From Cokeromyces recurvatus (Eukaryota; Mucoromycota; Mucoromycetes; Mucorales; Mucoraceae): a stretch of 64,000 nt of DNA. Where the stretch lies: NCBI RefSeq assembly GCF_025118155.1, contig NW_026251387.1, positions 2,077,501-2,141,500 of the forward strand. Reading direction: 5' to 3'. The position numbers and the translations under genes are program-made. Below the pieces are notes generated by a model. It was not told the DNA's origin, did not search any database, and saw nothing but the letters and a program-made list of their open reading frames with translations. Shown piece by piece: positions 1 through 11,832 of the stretch (the stretch's first letter is position 1; every line of letters begins with the position of its first letter).

Positions 1-30
1 CTTTTTTAACGTATTTATAACTAATTGAAA

Positions 31-366
31 ATGATAGTAGATGTTCATATGAAAGACCTTTCTCTGGAAGATTTTAACAGCTTAGAAGAGCAGATGACTG
101 AAATTTACACCAGCTTGATGTCCATGTTGCGTGGAACAACTAAACTGGATGAGATCTAAACTGAGCAAAGCGGAGTTAAAGATTACGTTTGTGTAAGCAT
201 ACCTGAAGAGAACGAAAGGCTTAAATCAGAAAGTTTTGCTTAAGGATTTTTCGAGTAATGCTGCAAAAAAAAATAATAATAAAAAACACTTACCGATCAT
301 ACACTGATAAACAAATTATTGAATTTATCAGTTTGTTAATTGAAATGTTTCCTGTGAAAGAAGCAG

Positions 367-406
<40 letters not shown>

Positions 407-870
407 GGGTATTACAACTTCTACTGCGTATCGCTTTCGAAAAAAATGTGGAACGAAACTCAAGGAATTCCTGAAAAGAAGGCATGTGATCGAGTTAAAG
501 TGAACATGTTGAAAGAGGAACATACATTATTTATTATAAAACTCGTTGACGGTTTTGCACCAATGACTTTACAGCAAATGAGAGAAAAGTTGCTGGAAAA
601 GTATGTAGACATTTCTATTAGCAAAACCCAGTTTTATCGTCATGTCAAAGAATAGTGCGCTTTAAGTTTTAAGAAACTATAAAAGCTTACTAAGTATCGT
701 AATTCACACGAAACTCTCTTAAAAAAAAATTGCAGTTGAATCTTGGCTAGTAGACAGTTACATGGGCTTCGAGAAGAACTGTGTTTTTATTGATGAAGCC
801 GGCTTTAACCTTCACATCAGTCGTATGAGGGACTGGTCAATGACAGTGACAAAAAAAACCAATTAACAGG
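31..870 (+). pseudogene. Decayed Tc1/IS630-type transposase (relic 1)
   Basis: Broken reading frames in one orientation resemble the intact transposase at 20570-21886. An N-terminal piece (31-159, 42 codons, stop at 157) is followed by a helix-turn-helix-like segment at about 290-480 (YTDKQIIEFISLLIEMFPVK and TGITTSTAYRFRKK), then a linker piece to 655. At 780-840 lies CVFIDEAGFNLHISRMRDWS, which matches the block around the first catalytic Asp of the intact copy (CVFIDEAAFHINMKRSVAWS). Stops, frameshifts and a 35-nt A tract (371-405) inside the HTH-coding stretch show that it is dead. The second Asp and Glu of the DDE triad were not found. The relic assignment is firm; the exact ends are not. 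Confidence 0.75.
371..405. repeat. A35 homopolymer inside transposase relic
   Basis: An uninterrupted run of 35 A lies where a functional transposase would encode only a few lysines between the two helices of the DNA-binding domain. It looks like slippage expansion of a short AAA-codon run after the copy lost function. Confidence 0.9.
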
Positions 871-2498
871 AGGAGTTTTCAGAAAAAAAAATACATAAAT
901 TGTTACAACGTCACTTTCAAAAAAAAATCTTTTTTTATAATAATGATATCTCACCTCAGAGACATCCATGCATTAGTGAAGTTCTTTATTGCATCTTTCT
1001 GGACGATATAATTCGAACCCCAGGCCAGACGTGATAGATTGATGCACTTGAGCCCCAAAATATCTCGTAACTGAGCGAAAAATATTATTGCCAAAGAGAT
1101 ATATATCATTCCAAGCCCTTTGAATTATGATATGAGTAATTTTAGTCATGTTCGAAACTTTCTTCTTTTTTTTTCAACTTACAAGACACGTAAACCAGAC
1201 AAAATTGCAGAATCTTTTTCAAATCGTTGAGTATTCTGTTTCAACAGTTTGTACTTATCTGATACACAATAATCGTCACCAAGCATCCATTTGTCGTGCT
1301 GATTTTCATGTTGTAACTGTTGTCCTTGGACTTATTCTGATTAATGTTAGTATTGAAAATAGTACTCACTCATTCTGCCCGGATGATAATAAATCGAAAG
1401 GTCTGAAAGTATCTCTTCATCGTCATCCTCCTCTTGTTGTTGTGACAGTGATGATGATGTTGGTGTTGATGATAATGATAATTATTGTTGAATCGTGGCT
1501 GATGATTGTTCTTTTTCTTTTTGTGATTGTGATGTAGTATGATTGTCCTACAAAATAGGTGTGAAACACAGTAATTAGGAAACCAGCTGTTATAATATCT
1601 TTATACATTAATAATAGTACTGTTATTGTTAAACACGTAAATTCTAGATGATTCATTATGGTTTTCGAATTTAATTCCTTGTCAACATACAAATTGCCAT
1701 TCTCCCTTCCTTCGCTATTTACATTATCCTGATCTGATCTGGCTTGGATCCAGGTTTGAATACAGGTTGACAATAGGCTAGCATATATCTTCGGAACTTT
1801 GCTGTGATATATGCTCCCAGTTAGATTAATCTTGTAAGCTTGGATGGTTTCCCATACCATTGACAGTAGCCTTTCTTTAGCTCTCTCCTTTACATAATCG
1901 AACCATTGGACATGGCTCGGAGATTAATGTTCGTCTCTTGGTTATATTCTTGTGCTTGTTTATCTGGCTATACAGTGCAGTACAGTCATTGCATTTGATG
2001 CTCTATAACATAGGTTGATTTGGAAGCTGCTACGTTAGACTTAACAACTTGTTTTTTTATAATCACTCTTAAGCATATTTTTAATGTTTTAGGAATAACT
2101 GAAAAGAGGCTGGCATTAAGCGCTTTAAAAGCTAGTAAGCAGAATCGCGATATATACCGCATTATCCTGTTATAGTAGTTACTTTTAAGCCTTCCTGCTC
2201 TTGCATAATGCTAATGAAGCAAGTAGTTTAGTCTAAACTGTACTTCTTGTAGTTTTGGGAGTTGTGATGACAACCTCCTTAAAGTTTTCAACAAAACTGT
2301 TTATTACGTTTTTTTACCGCAATCTGTTGTGGCTCAGACTCAGGAACAGAATCAATATCAACAGGCATTTGGATATCACAGTATTGAATTACGAGACCCT
2401 CGAATTTTATTTCCGTTTGTGTTGGTATTGTACGTTAAAAGGGATCTTTCAGCAGAATTATAGTGGATAATGTCTTATTCGTTTATAGAATGTAAATG

Positions 2499-2545
<47 letters not shown>

Positions 2546-3127
2546 GAAAAGAAATTACACTTTTTTGGGCTTGTTTCAATCTCTAGTAACAATACTGTAA
2601 AAGGAAAAATCTTCTTCTATTCACTAATTGTGTCATAATTATACTTTTTTTTTCCTTTCTAACTCCTTTACTGATTACCTCACCTGGGCAATTATTTTGA
2701 TGTAATTTGTATCTTGTGCCCCATTTGGGTTTTTTAATATTAAATAAAAATTATTGTTTGAATGTATTTTCTTTGTTTGGTATGCTAGTACTGTTTCTGA
2801 ACTCTTCTTTTCTTCGTATTTTTTTTTCTATTTTGATACCTAAGAGGCTTTTATTACCTTCTCTTTTTTAAACTGATTAGAGCAATACAGCATAATTAAA
2901 TTGCTATGTACTCATTGGTCATTTTTGTTTAAAAAAAAAATATATATTTTCCTTGTCGGTTATTTTGAATGATAAAATTCGGACAAAAGGAAAAATTTAT
3001 TAGTTTGAACTAATAACTCAATGTTTTAATCCGACGAATATAAAAACTAAACATGAATTATCATGACATTTTTTATTTTATTTTATTTTTTACAAAAAGA
3101 AAAACAAAAAGACAATAATAAATAACA
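871..3127. other. Gene-poor AT-rich stretch
   Basis: I find no convincing gene here. Open frames at 1148-1537 and, on the minus strand, 1423-1860 show no family motif, and their codon content follows local base composition. A 44-nt A tract occupies 2499-2542. Parts of 900-2470 may be further transposon debris, but no diagnostic motif is readable. Confidence 0.5.
2499..2542. repeat. A44 homopolymer
   Basis: Uninterrupted A run. No target-site duplication or retrotransposon 3' end is visible beside it, so it is probably a mononucleotide microsatellite. Confidence 0.85.
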
Positions 3128-4476
3128 ATGGCTCTTAATAGAAAAATAAGTAGAGTAATCCCTTCTTTTTTTTTTTCAATATTGAAATATCTGAACTAAA
3201 AGCAAAAAAATTAAATTATAGCTCTAAACACGGGTAATGAAGTTCCTGTTATTGGTCTCGGTACCTGGTTATCAAAACCTGATGAAGTTAGAAAAGCAGT
3301 TAAATGCGCTCTCGAAACTGGCTATCGACATTTAGATTGTGCTTACGTGTATTGTAATGAAGATGAGGTAGGTCAAGGTATTCGTGAGTCTGGTGTACCT
3401 CGTAAAGAAATCTTTATTACTTCCAAGGTAAAAAGAAAAAAGTGTGTATAAAACTGCTTTATAGATGAATTTAATTTCATAATCAAATATATAGCTTTGG
3501 AATACTCATCATCGTAAAGAGTATGTTAAAGCCGCTGTAAAAGCTTCTCTTAAAGCTTTAGGTCTTGATTATTTGGATCTCTATTTAATTCACTGGCCTG
3601 TTTCCTTTATAGTAAGTAATATAAATAACCATGTTTTACCCCTTTTTTATTATTGTTATTATTATTATTGTTATTTATTCATCTTTATATTCTAATGAAT
3701 AATTAGAATTCTGGAAAGCCTGAAGAGACACCTGTTGTTCCTAACATGGAATATCTTATTCCTAAAAAGTAATGTTTATTTATTTTCAATTTTTATATTA
3801 GAGGGAGAGGATGTTAAATATATTGTATATAGGAATGACATTGTTCAACTTGAAGAAGTTGATCCTTTAGAGACTTGGAATGCTATGGAAGAACTTGTTG
3901 AAGAAGGCTATGTTAAAGCCATTGGTAAATATTATTTTGTATATAGATTAAATAACTTGATATTAACTAATTTTTTGATAGGTTTATCCAATTTTAATAT
4001 TGAAAAGACTCAATATATTTTAGATCATTGCAAAATTAAACCTGCTATGGTAAATACAATAAGATAGAGAAAAAAAAATCAAATACTTATAAAAAAAAAA
4101 ATAGAACCAAATTGAATTACATCCCGCTTTACAACAGCCTGAACTTGTTTCATTCTTGCACAAGAATAATATTCAAGTAACAGCTTATTCTCCTCTCGGA
4201 AATAATGTTTATGGTGAAAAACGTATTGTAGATGATCCTATCATTCTTGATATTGCCAAAAAATTAAATAAATCTCCAGCACAAATATGTATTGCATTTG
4301 CTGCACAAAGAGGTCTTATTGTGATTCCTAAAAGTGTTACACCTAGTCGTATTGTCGAAAATTTCCAAGACTTTGAACTTTCTAAAGAAGATTTCGACTC
4401 TATTGCTTCTTTGGGCTCGAGAAACATTCGTTATAATGATCCTGGATTGAAAGATTGGAATTGTACGATTTTCTAA
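3128..4476 (+). CDS. Aldo-keto reductase
   Basis: NADPH-dependent reductase of carbonyl compounds (AKR superfamily, cytosolic TIM barrel). Seven exons join in frame to 312 residues: 3128-3149, 3222-3427, 3495-3611, 3707-3768, 3833-3924, 3982-4049 and 4105-4476. The start gives [20 protein letters not shown], the classical beta-hairpin entry to AKRs. The catalytic tetrad is visible as Asp46 and Tyr51 ([14 protein letters not shown]), Lys76 (ITSK) and His109 (LIHWP). The cofactor-loop consensus [13 protein letters not shown] is near the C-terminus. An alternative 3' splice site around 3802 breaks the frame, so the acceptor at 3832 was chosen. The substrate cannot be told; glycerol-dehydrogenase/GCY1-like or xylose-reductase-like activity is typical. 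The upstream region holds only AT-rich DNA. Confidence 0.92.
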
Positions 4477-4938
4477 TTAGACAAGGAAAGAAAAAAAAAT
4501 AGATGCCAGTATGCTGTGCATAATATCATTTGTAAACAGAAACATAATAAAATAAAGCACGCATATATGCTCAAATAATAACGTGAAAAAAAAAAAGCAT
4601 GTCTATTACAAGAAATTCTTTATATATAGTATTTCAAATAAGAGAAATAGTATCGCCTATCATTTTAAACAATAAGATATATAATAATATCATTGTAATA
4701 CAATGTCTATTTGAACTTTCCTTTAAGTGGGTTATTATGTTAGATTACATGTTTACATAGCATACAATTCTAACACAAAAAAAAAAAAAAAAAAAAAAAT
4801 GGCATTATTATGTACATCAAGCTTTTTTAAGCAGTATTTATTTTAAAACCCCTATTGCTATTTTTCTTTTCTTTTTATTATTATTATTATTGTGATTATT
4901 TGTTTTCTTTCTTTCTTTCTTTTCTACGTGTATATAAA
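4477..4938. other. Intergenic, AT-rich, with A-run
   Basis: Space between the reductase stop and the next start codon. It contains a run of about 22 A near 4777-4799 and pyrimidine-rich DNA before the start at 4939, probably promoter and 5' leader. No coding signal is seen. Confidence 0.5.
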
Positions 4939-6115
4939 ATGAGTTTAATAGGGAAAATTGGAGCAATAGTTGAAGCATGCTCATATAATTTTAAACCGGG
5001 AAATGAAACTGATTTTTCAGATTCTTTAGGTGGCTCTTGGTAATTTTGTAGTGTTATAGACACATACATATAATTAAACGTGCTAATTATATAAAATAAT
5101 AGGTATGTTTCACCTGCTGCTCATGGTATAGAATTCTTAATAATTGTACCCTTTTATTTAATTATGACTGTCTATTTTGGATATAAAGCTATTATTTTAA
5201 AGTAAGTAGTCAAATAATAAGGATAAGAATAAATTATAATTGTATTTATTATTATAGTAAAAAGAATTATAATACGTTAATAAATATCAAGAAAACTGTT
5301 AGACCAAAACGATCATGGTTTGAAACTATGTGTTTAATTATAATGATTCTATCGTATACAGTAACAGTTATTCATAAGCTAATATCACATACAAACTATT
5401 TCCTACTACAGGTAATGGATATGCAATTATACTTTAGTCAATTCACTTATTTTTTTTTTCGTAGCCTTGTCATGTTAGTGCTGTTATTTTGATTATAATT
5501 ATGTCTTGGCCAGATAATGATTATCAATATATACCACAGCTTTTATTTAATGTTTATTTACATACTTTATGGGGATCTGTATTGGCACTGGTATTTCCTG
5601 ATTTAAGAGATCACGATCTGTTAGGAGAAGTGTTTAATTTTTTTTTAGGTAAAAATGTACATGGTATATATGTATAACATAAATAATGAATTGCTTTCTG
5701 TATTTTATATTAGAACATGTTCTGATATTGGTGTTACCATTTTACATGCTAACTACTAAGCGTTATGTAATTTTATCTTTAAATATAAACATGGCATTAT
5801 TTAGTTTCTTTTTATATGCATCATATCATTCACCTTTTCTTCATGCTATATCACTATGGTCTGGATTTAATATCAATTATACACTTGTAACTCCTGCAAG
5901 TAAGTAACAATAGTAATAGTAGTTTTTTGATTCTAATAATATAACAACTATTGAAAAAAAAAATAGTTGGATTTTTAATTGTTATTGGACATTGGTATCG
6001 ATTTGCTATGTATGGAGCAGCATTTATATTAATGTTTTTAACTCGTTATATAGTTGTTGAATTGTTCTTAAAGACATTTAATATTAGAATAACTGAAAAA
6101 AAGAAAAGTTCGTGA
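4939..6115 (+). CDS. TMEM164-family membrane acyltransferase-like protein
   Basis: Six exons (4939-5039, 5103-5201, 5258-5411, 5465-5648, 5714-5899, 5967-6115) give a 290-residue polytopic membrane protein. The order of motifs matches the TMEM164 family as I remember it: PCHV at 119-122, a segment ending LALVFPDL, then EHVLILVLPFYML, a YHSPF segment, and a terminal GHWYRF. In human TMEM164, reported to act as an acyltransferase acylating ether phospholipids, a Cys in PCHV and a His in the EH/QH segment are the proposed catalytic residues; here they correspond to Cys120 and His181. About six to seven hydrophobic helices are apparent, with no signal peptide. Family assignment is by motif pattern; the activity in fungi is inference. 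Confidence 0.8.
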
Positions 6116-6273
6116 TAAAATACATTATTATACATCATCTCAATATGTATTTATATTATAGCAATAAAACATACTCCTCAGACTGAACAAATCATTCCCC
6201 CCCTTTATTCTTCTTAAATCCTTCTTAAAACTGTTTTCTTTTCTTTTGCTTCTTTTTTTTTATCATTTACAAG

Positions 6274-7059
6274 ATGGAAAATACTAGTAATATGTTTCAA
6301 TTATGGTCACCACCTGTCTTTCGTCTTTCACTTGATTCATTTTCGAATGATCTTATTCAAGAGTTTGACAAAAAGGCAACAAAATTTAGTAATGGTGGTG
6401 AATTAATTAAACCAACCATCGAAACTACTCAGCAAGAAGTAGTAGTAACGTCTACTGCTTTAAGCGTAAATGATACTGAGCAATTCTCTTCAATAGTTTC
6501 TACTTTTTCAGATAATTTTTTCTCTACAGAAGATCATAATAATAGAGATGAGGTAGAAGAAGACATTACTACTACTACTACTACTACTACTACTAGTACT
6601 TCTGTAATAAATACTGATAATAACATAACGTTTATTACTGCTACTGAAGAAATCGTTACAATAGATGACACCAGTATTCCCTTAGTGCAACCTGATCCTT
6701 TAGAAGATTCATCTGATATTCTTTCTGCTTTTTCTAATGATGAGACAAGCGTAAATACCAGTAATCCTAAAGATAAACTGTCAAATGATGAGATAATAGC
6801 AACAGCAACAACAACAACAGCAGCAGCAGCAGCAGTAACTCCTACTATAAATCATGAAGAATCTACTGTAGAATTATCTATCATGAATACGCCTACAACT
6901 TACACAAAGATCTCCTCTCCACTCTTATCAATGATGAATTATACTACCAAAAGAAATAGTAATCAATCAGTAATTGATAAAAATAACACTGTCATTCCTG
7001 CCAAGAATCAAAAAAAAACTTCTAAAAGACGCTCGTTCTTTTCTTTACGTTTTTGTTAA
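6274..7059 (+). CDS. S/T-rich low-complexity protein of unknown function
   Basis: Intact single-exon frame of 261 residues. It is rich in Ser, Thr, Asn, Asp and Glu, with a run of Thr from an ACT trinucleotide repeat near 6568-6597 and an alanine run from GCA repeats near 6820-6836. The N-terminus (MFQLWSPPVFRLSLDSFSND) and the basic, serine-rich C-terminus (KKTSKRRSFFSLRFC) are the only parts with non-repetitive sequence. I recognise no domain, signal peptide or membrane helix. It follows the TMEM164 gene by 158 bp in the same orientation. The continuous frame through low-complexity DNA and the well-placed start after a pyrimidine-rich leader argue that it is real; the function is unknown. 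Confidence 0.65.
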   Translation: MENTSNMFQLWSPPVFRLSLDSFSNDLIQEFDKKATKFSNGGELIKPTIETTQQEVVVTSTALSVNDTEQFSSIVSTFSDNFFSTEDHNNRDEVEEDITTTTTTTTTSTSVINTDNNITFITATEEIVTIDDTSIPLVQPDPLEDSSDILSAFSNDETSVNTSNPKDKLSNDEIIATATTTTAAAAAVTPTINHEESTVELSIMNTPTTYTKISSPLLSMMNYTTKRNSNQSVIDKNNTVIPAKNQKKTSKRRSFFSLRFC

Positions 7060-7562
7060 TATAATCTATTTATATAATAAAGTTATTTTACTTTTTAAGA
7101 AAAATAAAAAAAAAGAGGGGGGAGGGGAAAGAGAGATAAAAGGGAAAAAGGAGAATATACTTTGTACAGCTCCTTCCTTTTGCTTCTATATAGTCTATAC
7201 TATTGATCTATAATAACTATAAATTCAAAAATATCCAAAATGCTGAAGATATAAGATTTATTAGCATTTGCTGAAAAAGACAATAAAAAAAAGAAAGAGA
7301 ACCACGTAAAGAATATTAAAACATTGTATCATGAAATAAAATTTTTATGTTGGTTGCTTTTGCGTGAAATAAGCAACATTTGAATCATTTTTACTTGTGA
7401 TTGCAGCTTTTTTTTAAAAAAAAAAATAAAATAAAATAAAATAAAATAAAATAAAATAAAATAAAATAAAATAAAATAAAATATGTAGTTCCCTTCTACA
7501 TAAATCTTTTTTTTTTTTTTTTTCTTTTGATCAGTTGAAACAAATAAATTGGCTTACTGTAG
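7060..7562. other. Intergenic with purine-rich stretch and AAAAT array
   Basis: Separates the S/T-rich gene from MUS81. It holds a purine-rich patch (about 7105-7155), a tandem AAAAT array and a T-rich leader directly before the MUS81 start. No coding signal. Confidence 0.5.
7423..7482. repeat. (AAAAT)n microsatellite
   Basis: About twelve tandem AAAAT/ATAAA units, essentially perfect, about 80 bp upstream of the MUS81 start. Confidence 0.9.
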
Positions 7563-10500
7563 ATGCCTGAGCATTGTGGAAATCCTCTTTTACGTGATTG
7601 GGTAAAAGAATGGATGGACAAATCGCAAAGTTTACAGAGCAAAGCTTATTTTACTTATAAAAAAGTATACCAGAATTTTTTTTTTCTTTTGTTATGTTGA
7701 AGATCTATATTGATGTTTATTTTTAATCTTATGAAGGCATATGATTCACTATGTAAATGTCCTGTTACATTCAGTCATCCTTCTGAAGCTATTTGTTTAG
7801 CTGGGATTGGTGAAGGTATGGTGAAAAGATTAGAAGAAAATATGAAAAAATACTGTAAAGAGAACAACTTGCCTATGCCTTCTCGAACTGTCAATTCAAA
7901 AGGTAAACATTGATTTACAATATTAAAAAAAAAAAGTATACAAGATAAATTAAGTCCATCTATAATAATTTAGCGAAAAGAAAACGAGATGCATTAGATG
8001 AAGTAAATAATACAGAAAGTGCGAATGGGAGATCACCATCAGCGACTCAAGTCAAATCTAGAAGAACAAAACCTTATGTTCCTGCTTTTAGAACAGGTGG
8101 TTATGCCATTTTATTAGCTTTATTGAACATGTATGAAAATAATCAATTGAATGGGACTCGTGATCAAATTTGTAATTTAGCTCAACCTTATTGTGATTCA
8201 TCATTTACTTTAGCAGATGCAGGAAAATCATATACAGCGTGGAATAGCATGAAAACCCTATGTGACAAAGGCTATGTCTGGAAAAATGGAAAACCTGCAA
8301 AATATCAATTGACAGATACAGGTATTGAATTGGCAAAAAAATTGAAACAAGTCAACGATGGTCAGACTGAAGCACCTTCACTATCATTATTGCCTACATC
8401 TTCAGGAGCAGCATTTGCTGCCGCTGCTATGGAATATGAAAACAGTAGTACCAATAGTAATGTTGATATGAGTTTATATGTACTGGATCCTTCTAAACAT
8501 CAAACGACTTTAACTCCGGATCAGACTTTTATAACCACATCTACAACAAGATCTAACGATACTCAAGAGGAAACGTCTGATAATGAGTCAGTGATAGCTA
8601 ATATAGGTATTTCCATACCAAATTTATATGATTCGACAAGTAGTGCCAATCAATATGAAAGAAAGAGACAAAAGAATAAGTCAACAACAAAGACAACTAC
8701 AAGCGACCTTTTAGACAGTTTATTAAAAGAAAAAGAAAGGAATGGAGGAAATGATTTGAATACATCTGACTTGAATTTATATGTACTTAATCCAAATGAA
8801 CATCAACCATTTTCTATTAATGGACAAACAACATCAAACTATAATAATGATGGTAAATCGACGGCCTTATCATTAAATAACACGTTTACGATACCCAAAA
8901 AGTGTGCCTCTAATAAAGTAGGCGCATCCTTTTCTATCACCAACTCAAATGCACTTTCTTCTGCAAAACGTGTGACAGATACTTTTGATAATAACGACCC
9001 TGATGACTTGAACATAAATTTTTCTTCTTCTTCTTCTTTCTCAAGCCGCTTAACTGGAAGTAAAATATCTGCATCGATGGAAGATGAAAATGAAAAAACT
9101 ACTATGACTTCATCTTCTATACCATCTGTGACCAATAGTAATAAACCAGATAAACGAAGATATAATATAGATGAATACGAAATAAACTTAACTCCTTCTT
9201 CTTTTCCAATTTACAAATCAAATCATAGTTCAAACAAAGAGGATAATATAGTTGATCTTTTATCTTCACCTGAATTGTCTCCACTTTTACAGCCTACTCA
9301 AACCTCAGCTTCAACACAAACGGCGACAGAAAGAGATAACGTCTTCATCTTTGAAGATGATTTTGACTCTGATAAGGACTTCTTTCCACTTTCACAGTCT
9401 CGAGTAAAGCAAATTGTGAATGAAACATTTCATTTCACATATTTAGATGCAACAAATGAGCCTGTTAGACATGTAGCAAAAGCTGCTGTTTGTGTTGACG
9501 AAGCTAATCATTCACTTGCCTATCTTATCAAATTCTATACAAATCAAGCTCATCATCCTAAGGCTCAACATGTTATTCAACAGCGTATTGATGGGGAATT
9601 TACGACAGGGTATTTACGGGAAGGAGCTATAGATTCTGTTTGTCCAGGGCTTCCTGCATCGCCTATTTTACCATTACATCGTGAGGAAGAGGATAGATTT
9701 TGGCCTGAGCCTGTTGCTACTGCTAATGAAGACCATTTATTTTCAGATAGTCAGTCATCTATAAGAAGTAATCAGAGTCAATTATTTTTCTCATCACAAC
9801 AACAACAGCTTGAACGTGACTTGACATCACAAGCGATGTTTCCATTATCACAGATAGGAGCACAGGACAGTACTCAATCTAGTGCGATAAATTATGCTGA
9901 ATTAATTGCTCGTGAAACCTGTGCGGTGATGCAGCCTAATGAGTATGATATTTTCTTAGTATTAGACAGTCGTGAAATTCAAATGAGGGGTAATCGAGAT
10001 TATTTTCAAGAGCATTTATTAGCAAAGGGGGTTCAGTGTATTACACGATCAATGAATATTGGTGATGTTATATGGGTTGCTAAAAAAAAAGGAAGCAGCA
10101 ACCAGTCTGATGAGTTAGTATTAGACTATATTGTTGAACGTAAAAGATTGGATGATTTAGTCAGCAGCATTAAGGATGGTCGATTCACAGAACAAAAGAC
10201 ACGCCTAAAACGTTCAGGATTAGAAAAAATCATTTATGTCATCGAAGAATACAATCGTGATGAAGCAGAGAGGTTTGGAATGCAGGCTATTCAAACTGCT
10301 CTGTCCTCAATGCAAATAGTAGATGGTATCTTTCTGAAACGAACACAGAATATTGATGAAACGATTGATTATCTTGTATCAACAACACAATTAATAAAAC
10401 AGATATACAATGAAACTACGCTTTATTCTATTCAGGATCATATCGTTACTCGCCAAAATTACCTTAATTTAAAAGATGCATATAGAAATAAACAAGCAAA

Positions 10501-10855
10501 TGAAGAGGGTAAGGTAGCGTATCTCGTCAACTATTCACTTTTTAGTCAACTGAACGCAAAGAATGGACCAATAAGCTTACATGAGGTTTATTTACGAATG
10601 CTGATGACAATTCGTGGTATAAATGCTGAGAGAGCTTTATCCTTGATGAAGGTCTATCCTACGCCGCGTTCATTACTATTAGCTTTTAAAGGGAAGACGC
10701 TAGATGAAGCAAAGAACTTAGCCAAGGTTGCAACACAAGGACAAATTAGTAGACGTCGATGGGGAAAGGAAGCGAGTGATAAACTATACCAAGTTTGGGG
10801 TGCTTTAGAATACCCAAATATGGAACACAATAATGATAATGATTTTGACAGATAA
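7563..10855 (+). CDS. MUS81: MUS81 crossover-junction endonuclease catalytic subunit
   Basis: Structure-specific nuclease that, with an EME1-type partner, cleaves replication forks, flaps and Holliday-junction intermediates in the nucleus. Three exons (7563-7664, 7737-7902, 7974-10855) give 1,049 residues, well above the 550-650 usual for MUS81. N-terminal HhH region about 5-85 (CGNPLLRDWVKEWM, then GIGEGMVKRLEENM). Winged-helix region about 125-205 (PYVPAFRTGGYAILLALL). Then a disordered Ser/Thr/Asn-rich insert to about residue 740. XPF-type nuclease: FLVLDSREIQMRG and the ERK catalytic signature at about 811-813 (VERKRLDDLVSSIKDGRF). A C-terminal helix-hairpin-helix follows (LRMLMTIRGINAERAL). 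All catalytic residues are present. The gene is tail-to-tail with the next gene, 87 bp between stops. Confidence 0.93.
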
Positions 10856-10942
10856 TTTAATTTAATATAATAGAAAATAAAAATAAAAAAAAAAATAAAA
10901 AGATAGAGAAAAAAAGAGAGAAAGAGAGAGAGAGAGAGTTTA

Positions 10943-11832
10943 TTATTGCTTTCTATTGAAATATTTATCGGCTTCTATATATGAATCTAATCCTCCCACA
11001 TCAATTCGACCTGAAATTGGAAACGTGGAGATTGGGAAACGAGGATAAAGATAAGCTAAACATTTACCAGTTGCATCATATGCTTCCTTAGGAGCATTAG
11101 ATTCTTTACAGATAGTAATGAACTCTTGGATTAATGGTATCGCCTTTTTATGAAACAAATAAAAGCAAGGACAGGCAGAGCGTGCTTTTGTTGCTGTAGG
11201 TTCTGGTTTCTCCAAGAAACTTGTTATCATACCCTCGCTATTTGTTTCCACAATACCAAATTTATGTACTTGTTCATCATTCACCTGATAAATAGTAACT
11301 AAGCAATGTTCGTTATGAGTTTCAAATGTTGATAAAAATTGACGAAGATTAAAATCATGCAAGAATAAGGTATCACCACCAACAACGAGGACATCTTCTT
11401 GATTAATGCCAAACATATTGATACCAAACATAATATCAGGTACAGCACCTAATCGATCTTCGTTTGCAAGTGTGCCATCATTAGCAATGTGATCTAATGG
11501 AATGTTGTGATTGACAGCCCATGTCTTGAAGGATTCATAACATTGGCCATTAGTGACAATGTATATGTCATTTTGAATGTTGAAGCCATGAGCTTTAAAA
11601 AGCTCGATCCAATGTGTAATAAGAGCATCTCGGCCGCCTAAAGGTAGCAAAGCTTTAGGTACGCCAAGCAAATGTTTATATTCTTCTGAACTTTTCAGGT
11701 CACGTTGAAGGCGAGTACCATAACCAGCGCCAAGAATTAGAACTATACATGAGTATGAAGAAATGAATTAGCTTTTATTTTCCTCTTTTAGATTAGCATT
11801 GCCATCTTACTGTCTAATATACCTTTTACCAT
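10943..11832 (-). CDS. Sugar-nucleotidyltransferase (NTP_transferase fold)
   Basis: Two exons on the minus strand: a 10-nt first exon (11832-11823), an 80-nt intron, then 11742-10943, giving 269 residues. The tiny first exon restores the fold's start (MVKVLILGAGYGTRL), the nucleotide-binding GxGxGTRL loop. Next come PKALLPLGG (the conserved Lys that contacts the phosphate), VLVVGGDTLF (metal-binding Asp) and FGIVETNSEGMITSFLEKPE, the typical effector/sugar region of NDP-sugar pyrophosphorylases. It is shorter than GDP-mannose or UDP-glucose pyrophosphorylases and lacks their C-terminal beta-helix. It resembles the compact bacterial RmlA/MobA-like enzymes, so the sugar and nucleotide are unknown. 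Cytosolic, by absence of targeting signals. Confidence 0.85.

Noticed and set aside
1148..1860. Overlapping open frames on both strands (129 and 145 codons)
   Set aside because: No domain, poor start context and composition driven by simple repeats; not supported as genes.
2499..2542. Poly(A) tract as the tail of a retroposed gene
   Set aside because: No target-site duplication or cDNA-like sequence upstream; similar tracts occur on both strands and in introns.
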